Below are positions 6,697 through 11,409 of a stretch of DNA of 11,409 bases, piece by piece. The stretch is from NCBI GenBank assembly GCA_016793685.1, contig JAEULX010000149.1:1-11409 (forward strand), written 5' to 3'. Numbering within the stretch: position 1 is the first letter of the stretch; each line of letters opens with the position of its first letter. Origin of the DNA: Bradyrhizobiaceae bacterium (GTDB taxonomy: Bacteria > Pseudomonadota > Alphaproteobacteria > Rhizobiales > Xanthobacteraceae). The position numbers and the translations under genes were made by a program. The notes below the pieces were generated by a model. The model saw nothing but the letters and a program-made list of their open reading frames with translations, did not search any database and was not told the origin of the DNA.

Positions 6697-6702
6697 TATA
6701 TC
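6697..6702 (+). promoter_or_regulatory. Possible -10 hexamer for a leaderless pssA transcript
   Basis: TATATC lies eight bases before the pssA ATG in an otherwise very GC-rich stretch, and there is no Shine-Dalgarno sequence in front of that ATG. This spacing would place transcription initiation at or near the A of the start codon. The expected -35 position holds no clear match, so confidence is low. Confidence 0.25.
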
Positions 6703-6710
6703 ATCGTCCC

Positions 6711-7613
6711 ATGTCGCTGTTTCCGCCTTTCGATCCCGACCAGCCAGAGCCGCGGCGGCGCGGTTTCCGGCCGATCCCCGTCCGCACGCTCGCGCCGAAC
6801 GTCATCACGCTGCTGGCGCTGTGCGCCGGGCTCACCGCGATCCGCATCGCGGCGGAAGGCCGCTTCGAGCTTGCGCTCGCGGCCATCGTGTTTGCCGCCA
6901 TTCTCGACGGGATCGACGGGCGGCTCGCTCGCATCCTCAAAGGCACCTCGCGCTTCGGCGCCGAGCTCGACAGCCTGGCCGATTTCGTGAATTTCGGCGT
7001 CGCCCCGGCGCTGATCCTGTGGTTCTGGGGCCTGCACGAGGTGAAGGCGGTCGGCTGGATCGCCGCCATGATCTTTGCCATCTGCGCCGGGCTGCGGCTC
7101 GCCCGCTTCAATGTCATGATCGAGGACCCCAACCGGCCCGCCTGGACGTCGAATTTCTTCGTCGGCATGCCGGCGCCGGGCGGCGCGATCGCGGTCTTTC
7201 TGCCGGTCTATGCCCATTTTCTCGGCATGCCCAAAATCCTGCCGGCGCTCGGGGTGGTCTACACGCTGGTCGTCGCCTTCCTGATGATCTCCAAGCTGCC
7301 GGTGTTTTCCGGCAAGAAGCTCGGCACGCGCGTTCCTCCGGACATGGTGCTTCCGGTGTTCGTGCTGGTCGTCCTTTTCTTCGCGCTTCTTCTTAGCTTC
7401 CCCTGGGAAGTCATGACGAGCGGTACACTTCTTTATCTCGGCAGTCTTCCGTTCGGATGGCTGTCCTATCGCCGCCACGTCAAGGCGGATGCGGCGGCAG
7501 GCGCCGGCGACCGGACCGAAGCCGACCTTGGTCCGTCGCGCGAATTGCGGACCTCGGAGGCAGCCCCGCGCGGCTTGGACGACGGCGAGGGACGGCCGAG
7601 CCGGCTGAACTGA
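6711..7613 (+). CDS. pssA: CDP-diacylglycerol--serine O-phosphatidyltransferase (phosphatidylserine synthase)
   Basis: This 300-aa integral membrane enzyme condenses CDP-diacylglycerol with L-serine to phosphatidylserine and CMP, the first step to phosphatidylethanolamine. The complete CDP-alcohol phosphotransferase motif D-x2-DG-x2-AR-x8-G-x3-D-x3-D is present at residues 66-91, with catalytic Asp66, Asp69, Asp87 and Asp91. It is preceded by LAPNVITLLALCAGLTAIRIA and followed by multiple hydrophobic helices, which fits the membrane-bound type II PssA rather than the PLD-like E. coli enzyme. The hydrophilic tail of about 45 residues after the last helix (SYRRHVKAD onward) is variable in the family. 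I chose the ATG at 6711 because MSLFPPFDP- begins a typical N-terminus; an upstream in-frame ATG at 6645 lies inside yidB. No psd (decarboxylase) gene is adjacent, although psd-pssA pairs are common in rhizobia. Confidence 0.93.
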   Translation: MSLFPPFDPDQPEPRRRGFRPIPVRTLAPNVITLLALCAGLTAIRIAAEGRFELALAAIVFAAILDGIDGRLARILKGTSRFGAELDSLADFVNFGVAPALILWFWGLHEVKAVGWIAAMIFAICAGLRLARFNVMIEDPNRPAWTSNFFVGMPAPGGAIAVFLPVYAHFLGMPKILPALGVVYTLVVAFLMISKLPVFSGKKLGTRVPPDMVLPVFVLVVLFFALLLSFPWEVMTSGTLLYLGSLPFGWLSYRRHVKADAAAGAGDRTEADLGPSRELRTSEAAPRGLDDGEGRPSRLN

Positions 7614-7668
7614 GGCGGGCGCTTCCCGGGAGAGCGGCGCTCACCACGCGCGCCCGGCGGGGGATGCC

Positions 7669-7674
7669 CATAAT
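7669..7674 (+). promoter_or_regulatory. Possible -10 element for purL
   Basis: CATAAT matches the TATAAT consensus at five of six positions in an otherwise GC-rich 107-base gap, and would give a leader of about 40 bases. The -35 region at 17-base spacing is a poor match (ACGCGC). A TTGACG at 7681-7686 could be a -35 of another promoter but has only a weak partner (GATGGC). This is a tentative reading. Confidence 0.3.
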
Positions 7675-7704
7675 TCATCGTTGACGCGGGGGCGGCCGCA
7701 AGCG

Positions 7705-7722
7705 ATGGCAATGCATTGCCAT
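7705..7722. repeat. 18-bp perfect palindrome overlapping the purL start codon
   Basis: ATGGCAATGCATTGCCAT is identical to its reverse complement over all 18 bases, and its last two bases are the AT of the annotated purL ATG (7721-7723). With no central spacer it resembles a protein-binding dyad more than an RNA hairpin. It occupies the place where a Shine-Dalgarno sequence would be expected. It also contains two out-of-frame ATGs (7705, 7711). Confidence 0.85.
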
Positions 7723-9952
7723 GAAAGCCTCGCGCGTGATTCCCAACGAACCGAAAATTACCCCGGAACTCGTCGCCGAGCACGGCCTCAAGCCGGACGA
7801 GTACCAGCGGCTTCTCGCGCTGATCGGCCGCGAGCCAAGCCTCACCGAGCTCGGCATTTTCTCGGCCATGTGGAACGAGCATTGCTCGTACAAATCCTCC
7901 AAGGTGCACCTGAAGGCGCTGCCGACCACGGGCCGCTGCGTCATCCAGGGCCCGGGCGAGAACGCCGGCGTGATCGACATCGGCGACGGCCTCGCGGCGG
8001 TGTTCAAGATGGAGAGCCACAACCACCCGAGCTACATCGAGCCCTACCAGGGCGCGGCGACCGGCGTGGGCGGGATTTTGCGCGACGTCTTCACCATGGG
8101 GGCGCGCCCGATCGCCTGCCTCAACTCGCTGTCCTTCGGCGATCCTGCCCACCCGAAGACGCGCCGGCTGGTCGCCGGCGTGGTGGCGGGCATCGGCGGC
8201 TACGGCAATTCCTTCGGCGTTCCGACCGTCGGCGGCTCGGTGCGCTTTCACAACCGCTACGACGGGAACATCCTGGTCAATGCGATGGCGGTCGGCCTCG
8301 CCGAGACGGACAAGATCTTCTACGCCGCCGCCTCGGGCGTCGGCATGCCGATCGTCTATCTCGGCTCGAAGACCGGGCGCGACGGCATCCACGGCGCGAC
8401 CATGGCCTCGGCGGAGTTCGGCGCCGACGCCGAGGAGAAGCGCCCGACCGTTCAGGTCGGGGATCCCTTCGCCGAAAAGCTGCTGCTGGAAGCCTGCCTC
8501 GAGATCATGGCGAAGGGTTGCGTGATCGCGATCCAGGACATGGGGGCGGCGGGGTTGACCTGCTCGGCGGTCGAGATGGGCGCCAAGGGCGATCTCGGCA
8601 TCGCGCTCGACCTCGACAAGGTGCCATGCCGCGAAACCGGCATGAGCGCCTACGAAATGATGCTCTCGGAGAGCCAGGAGCGCATGCTCATGGTGCTCAA
8701 GCCGGACAAGGAGGCCGAGGCCGAGGCGATCTTCCGCAAGTGGGGGCTCGACTTTGCGGTGGTGGGAGAAACGACGGCGGGGATGCGCTTCCACGTGCGT
8801 CAGGGCGGCGACGTCATGGCCGACCTCCCGATCAAGGAACTGGGCGACGAGGCCCCGGTCTATCAGCGCCCCTTCGTCGAAACGCCGAAGCAGGCCGCTC
8901 TCGATCCGCGGTCGGTCGCCCCGCCGATGCCGGTCGCCGATGCCTTGGAAAAACTGGTCGGCTCCGCCGACCTCTGCTCCAAGCGCTGGGTGTGGGAGCA
9001 ATACGACCACATCATTCTCGGCAACACGGTGCAGCGGCCGGGCGGCGACGCTGCCGTCGTGCGCGTCCTCGATGGACCGAAGGCGCTCGCGATCACCACC
9101 GACGTGACCCCGCGCTACTGCGAGGCCGACCCGTTCGAAGGCGGCAAGCAGGCGGTGGCGGAGGCTTGGCGCAATCTCTCCGCCGTCGGCGCGAAGCCGT
9201 TGGCGGTGACCGATAATCTCAATTTCGGCAATCCCGAGAAGCCGGAGATCATGGGCCAGCTGGTCGGCTGCATTCGCGGCATTGCCGAGGCCTGCCGGAC
9301 GCTCGATTTCCCGGTCGTGTCCGGCAATGTCTCGCTCTACAACGAGACCTTCGGCCGGGCGATCCTGCCCACCCCGACCATCGGCGGGGTCGGGCTTATC
9401 GACGACTTCACCATCGGGGCGACGGTCGCCTTCAAAGCCGAGGGCTCGGCGATCCTGCTGGTCGGGGCGACCCAGGGCTGGCTCGGCCAATCGCTCTATC
9501 TCCGCGACGTGTGCGGGCGGGAGGAGGGGGCGCCGCCTCCGGTCGACCTCGCGGTCGAGAAGCGCAATGGCGACTTCGTGCGCGGCTTGATCCGCGAAAA
9601 GCTCGCGAAGACGGTGCACGACGTATCCGACGGCGGCCTTGCGGTTGCGCTCGCCGAGATGGCGATCGCGTCCGGGCGCATCGGTGCAGTGCTCGAAATG
9701 CCGCCCGCCGGGGTGCCGGCGCACGCTTACTGGTTCGGCGAGGATCAGGGGCGGTACGTGGTGGTCGTGCCGGCGAGCGCCGCCGACGCCGTCCTCAGCC
9801 GCGCGGCGGAAGCCGGGGTGTCCGCGACCCGCATCGGGGTCACCGGCGGGGAGGCGCTTATCCTGCCCGGCGAGCGGCCGCTGCTAATAAAGGGCTTGAC
9901 GGAACGTTTCGAACGGTGGTTTCCGACCTATATGTCAGGAGCGGCCGGATGA
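7721..9952 (+). CDS. purL: Phosphoribosylformylglycinamidine synthase subunit PurL (short type)
   Basis: This 743-aa cytoplasmic enzyme converts FGAR, ATP and ammonia to FGAM in purine synthesis. It is the short bacterial form (about 740 aa), lacking the fused glutaminase domain, so it should act with separate PurS and PurQ; neither is in this window. Seen: ELGIFSAMWNEHCSYKSSK (residues 44-61), GPGENAGV, the active-site motif MESHNHPSYIEPYQGAATGVGGILRDVFTMGARPIA (97-132), KTGRDGIHGATMASAEF, AIQDMGAAGLTCSAVEMG, YEMMLSESQERML, and in the second half NLNFGNPEKPEIMGQ, VSGNVSLYNE and VHDVSDGGLAVALAEMA. The ATG at 7721 has no clear ribosome site. An in-frame GTG at 7736 would give MIPNEPKITPEL-, closer to rhizobial PurL N-termini, and is a real alternative. 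bolA follows after 25 bases. Confidence 0.97.
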   Translation: MKASRVIPNEPKITPELVAEHGLKPDEYQRLLALIGREPSLTELGIFSAMWNEHCSYKSSKVHLKALPTTGRCVIQGPGENAGVIDIGDGLAAVFKMESHNHPSYIEPYQGAATGVGGILRDVFTMGARPIACLNSLSFGDPAHPKTRRLVAGVVAGIGGYGNSFGVPTVGGSVRFHNRYDGNILVNAMAVGLAETDKIFYAAASGVGMPIVYLGSKTGRDGIHGATMASAEFGADAEEKRPTVQVGDPFAEKLLLEACLEIMAKGCVIAIQDMGAAGLTCSAVEMGAKGDLGIALDLDKVPCRETGMSAYEMMLSESQERMLMVLKPDKEAEAEAIFRKWGLDFAVVGETTAGMRFHVRQGGDVMADLPIKELGDEAPVYQRPFVETPKQAALDPRSVAPPMPVADALEKLVGSADLCSKRWVWEQYDHIILGNTVQRPGGDAAVVRVLDGPKALAITTDVTPRYCEADPFEGGKQAVAEAWRNLSAVGAKPLAVTDNLNFGNPEKPEIMGQLVGCIRGIAEACRTLDFPVVSGNVSLYNETFGRAILPTPTIGGVGLIDDFTIGATVAFKAEGSAILLVGATQGWLGQSLYLRDVCGREEGAPPPVDLAVEKRNGDFVRGLIREKLAKTVHDVSDGGLAVALAEMAIASGRIGAVLEMPPAGVPAHAYWFGEDQGRYVVVVPASAADAVLSRAAEAGVSATRIGVTGGEALILPGERPLLIKGLTERFERWFPTYMSGAAG

Positions 9953-9977
9953 CGACCAAGGCAGCGCGGAGACGGCC

Positions 9978-10214
9978 ATGCCGATGAGCGCGGACGACAT
10001 CGAACGACTGATCCGGCGTCACATCCCCGACGCGGAGGTCACCATCCACGATCTTGCAGGCGATGGCGACCACTACGCCGCGACCGTTGTTTCCGCCGCT
10101 TTCAAGGGCAAGTCGCGGGTGCAGCAGCACCAGCTTGTCTACGAGGCGCTCAAGGTGGAAATGGGCGGGCAGCTGCATGCGCTCGCCTTGCAGACCGCCA
10201 CGCCGGAAGGCTAG
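9978..10214 (+). CDS. bolA: BolA family protein (IbaG/BolA2-like)
   Basis: This 78-aa protein has the single-domain BolA fold (alpha-beta-beta-alpha-alpha-beta). It reads DDIERLIRRHIPDAEVTIHDLAGDGDHYAATVVSAAFKGKSRVQQHQLVYEALKVEMGGQLHALALQT. The FKGKSRVQQHQLVYEAL helix contains the invariant His that, in BolA-monothiol glutaredoxin complexes, helps ligate the shared [2Fe-2S] cluster. The short length and the -LHALALQT end resemble the IbaG/BolA2 branch more than the longer E. coli BolA. The start at 9978 has GGAG six bases upstream; an in-frame ATG two codons later is less well placed. It lies 25 bases after purL and 51 bases before grxD. Adjacency to its likely physical partner, a CGFS glutaredoxin, supports a role in Fe-S cluster trafficking or iron sensing. 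Confidence 0.93.
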   Translation: MPMSADDIERLIRRHIPDAEVTIHDLAGDGDHYAATVVSAAFKGKSRVQQHQLVYEALKVEMGGQLHALALQTATPEG

Positions 10215-10265
10215 GCTCAACCGTACTGAGGGCGTGGGATTTGGCCTGCGCCGTGAGGACGAAAA

Positions 10266-10604
10266 ATGGGTATCGAGCAGTTCATCGCCAACGAAATCAA
10301 CGCCAACGACGTCGTGCTGTTCATGAAGGGAACGCCCCAGTTCCCCATGTGCGGCTTCTCCGGCCAGGTCGTGCAGATCCTCGATTATCTCGGCGTGCCC
10401 TACAAGGGGCTCAACGTGCTGGAGTCGGATGATCTGCGGCAGGGCATCAAGGAGTTCTCCAACTGGCCGACGATCCCCCAGCTCTACGTGAAGGGCGAGT
10501 TCGTCGGCGGGTGCGACATCGTGCGCGAGATGTTCCAGGCGAACGAGCTGCCGCAGTACTTCAAGGACAAGGGCATCCCCGTGCGGGTGCAGGCTTCGGC
10601 CTGA
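10266..10604 (+). CDS. grxD: Monothiol glutaredoxin, CGFS type (Grx4/GrxD)
   Basis: This 112-aa cytoplasmic protein is a class II monothiol glutaredoxin, which carries a glutathione-ligated [2Fe-2S] cluster as a dimer or with BolA and delivers it to apo-proteins. The active site CGFS is at residues 29-32 (bases 10350-10361). It is preceded by the conserved FMKGTPQFPM containing Lys21 and followed by FSNWPTIPQLYVKGEFVGGCDIVREM, which holds the TIP cis-proline and the GGCD glutathione-binding loop. The length is standard. The start at 10266 has GAGG seven bases upstream. A 51-base gap separates it from bolA, without an obvious terminator, so bolA and grxD are likely co-transcribed. The motif makes this one of the most secure calls in the window. 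Confidence 0.97.
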   Translation: MGIEQFIANEINANDVVLFMKGTPQFPMCGFSGQVVQILDYLGVPYKGLNVLESDDLRQGIKEFSNWPTIPQLYVKGEFVGGCDIVREMFQANELPQYFKDKGIPVRVQASA

Positions 10605-10684
10605 CGCCGGTTTTGCCGGGTCGCCGTTCGACGGCCTGACAGGGCGGCGTGATCTGCTCGCACGCAGAGAGCGGAGCGCGCGCC

Positions 10685-10894
10685 ATGCCGATTACCAGCG
10701 AGCCCGATCTGCCGATCCGGCATGTCCGGATCGGGGGCCCGGCGGTCGATGCGCTCGACCGGCGCAAGGAAAGCAGCAGCAATCCCCGCATCACCGCAGC
10801 CGAACTGCGCGACAGCTACAATGCCGTGAAGGGCGACCTGTTCGCGGGCATCAAGGCGCTCGCGCAGGCCGTTGCGGATTCGATGCGGCGTTGA
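10685..10894 (+). CDS. Hypothetical small protein, 69 aa
   Basis: I do not recognise this family. The 69-residue product begins MPITSEPDLPIRHVRIGGPAVDALDRR and ends in a probable amphipathic helix, ITAAELRDSYNAVKGDLFAGIKALAQAVADSMRR. No membrane segment, signal peptide or metal-binding Cys/His cluster is seen. The start at 10685 has GGAG (10672-10675) at a nine-base spacing; a further in-frame ATG at 10649 has no such site. It lies 80 bases after grxD and 12 bases before the next ORF in the same frame, so the two are probably co-transcribed. A minus-strand ORF covers the same DNA but also runs into the 3' part of grxD, so I prefer the + strand reading. Its first third contains a 9-bp hairpin at 10712-10734. 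Confidence 0.6.
   Translation: MPITSEPDLPIRHVRIGGPAVDALDRRKESSSNPRITAAELRDSYNAVKGDLFAGIKALAQAVADSMRR
10712..10734 (+). repeat. Hairpin-forming inverted repeat inside the 69-aa ORF
   Basis: CCGATCCGG (10712-10720) and CCGGATCGG (10726-10734) are perfect inverted copies around a five-base CATGT loop. It starts 27 bases into the small ORF and has no T-run after it, so it is not a standard terminator. It could slow or gate translation of this ORF, or be a coincidence of codons for LPIRHVRIG. Confidence 0.5.
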
Positions 10895-10906
10895 CGGGGG
10901 GCGGCG

Positions 10907-11409
10907 TTGAACGCGTTCTACGCCTCCGAGCGGGCGATTGCGGAACGGGCCGGTCTGCTGAGCGAGGTGGCGCGCGAGCTGCTCGACAACGGCACGCTTC
11001 CCGCCGACCGCGTCGTGTTGCGGGAGCCCCGCATCCACATGCTGACCCAGGGCTATTTCCTGCTGAACAAGGCCTACAAGGACTGGCGGATTCCCGCCGG
11101 CCACGCCAACGAAAAGGTCCGGATCGCCGCGCTCAAGGCCATCGTCATCGCGCGGTTTCAACCCTTCATGCCGCTCGATCCCGCGGGCGCGACCGACCTC
11201 GCGGAAGCCCGCTGCAACGAGATATTCGCGCTCGCCTATGCGCTCGGAATGCTGGGATGCAAGCTGACCCTCGATACCCCGGGCAAGGTCGATCTCTGGC
11301 TGCGCGTCCTCGACATCATCGCCGCGTCGTCGGCGGAGACGCTGGGACCGTTCATCGCCGACATCAACCGGCACAAGCCGCGTCCGCTCGAGGACTATAC
11401 CCTCACGCT
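10907..11409 (+). CDS. Hypothetical protein, 3' truncated by window (TTG start)
   Basis: I do not recognise this family. The frame is open from the preceding stop to the window end, giving at least 167 residues from a TTG at 10907. The translation looks like a real soluble, mainly helical protein: NAFYASERAIAERAGLLSEVARELLD, then REPRIHMLTQGYFLLNKAYKDWRIP, KVRIAALKAIVIARFQPFMPL, ARCNEIFALAYALGMLGCKL and VDLWLRVLDIIAASSAETLGPF. No signal peptide or catalytic motif was recognised. A run of Gs (10896-10902) is the only ribosome-site-like sequence, and no ATG lies near the N-terminus; the first in-frame ATG (11039) would remove well-ordered helical sequence, so TTG is the likely start. It follows the 69-aa ORF by 12 bases and is probably in the same transcript. 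Confidence 0.65.
   Translation, partial: MNAFYASERAIAERAGLLSEVARELLDNGTLPADRVVLREPRIHMLTQGYFLLNKAYKDWRIPAGHANEKVRIAALKAIVIARFQPFMPLDPAGATDLAEARCNEIFALAYALGMLGCKLTLDTPGKVDLWLRVLDIIAASSAETLGPFIADINRHKPRPLEDYTLT

Noticed and set aside
7466..9724. 752-codon minus-strand ORF antisense to purL
   Set aside because: It is rich in Arg, His, Gly and Asp without domain-like patterning, and lies opposite an unmistakable purL and the end of pssA. Such shadows are expected in high-GC DNA with strong third-position bias.
10605..10684. Terminator after grxD
   Set aside because: Only 4-bp stems such as CCGG-TTTTG-CCGG are present, without a T-tail; not enough to call.
10484..11374. 296-codon minus-strand ORF over the end of the window
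   Set aside because: It runs into the coding end of grxD and has shadow-like composition. The + strand translations look more like globular proteins, and the 69-aa ORF has a ribosome site.
1..11409. CRISPR arrays, tRNA/rRNA genes, insertion sequences, phage or defence genes
   Set aside because: I looked for spaced direct repeats, transposase or nuclease motifs and tRNA-like clover-leaf signals and found none.

Overview
This is an ordinary-looking chromosomal segment from a high-GC alphaproteobacterium, most likely of the order Hyphomicrobiales (Rhizobiales). The evidence is the strong G/C third-position bias, the rhizobial style of the ClpA C-terminus (ending KVPLVKA), the short-type PurL, and the purL-bolA-grxD linkage. 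No transposase, integrase, CRISPR array, tRNA or rRNA gene was recognised, and codon use looks uniform, so nothing points to horizontal transfer.

Layout on the + strand: the 3' two thirds of clpA (ATP-dependent protease unfoldase), closed by a strong intrinsic terminator; azlC-azlD, a stop/start-overlapping pair for branched-chain amino acid export; then a lytic transglycosylase with a low-complexity linker and a SPOR-like C-terminus, whose stop overlaps the start of an FMN nitroreductase. An AI-2E family permease on the - strand converges on the nitroreductase. A 383-base non-coding region with several repeats and hairpins separates the permease from a divergent yidB-like (DUF937) gene. Then follow pssA (phosphatidylserine synthase) and the compact run purL - bolA - grxD (purine synthesis plus an Fe-S trafficking pair). 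The window ends in two unrecognised ORFs: a complete 69-aa one and a TTG-started one that runs off the edge.

Most genes are housekeeping: protein quality control, amino acid efflux, cell-wall turnover, phospholipid synthesis, purine synthesis and Fe-S handling. I found no convincing new multi-gene system. The points most worth checking are a Glu-to-Asp change in the second Walker B motif of ClpA, an 18-bp perfect palindrome that includes the first bases of the purL start codon, the two unknown ORFs downstream of grxD, and the repeat-rich divergent region before yidB. All product names come from reading motifs by eye; no database search was run.
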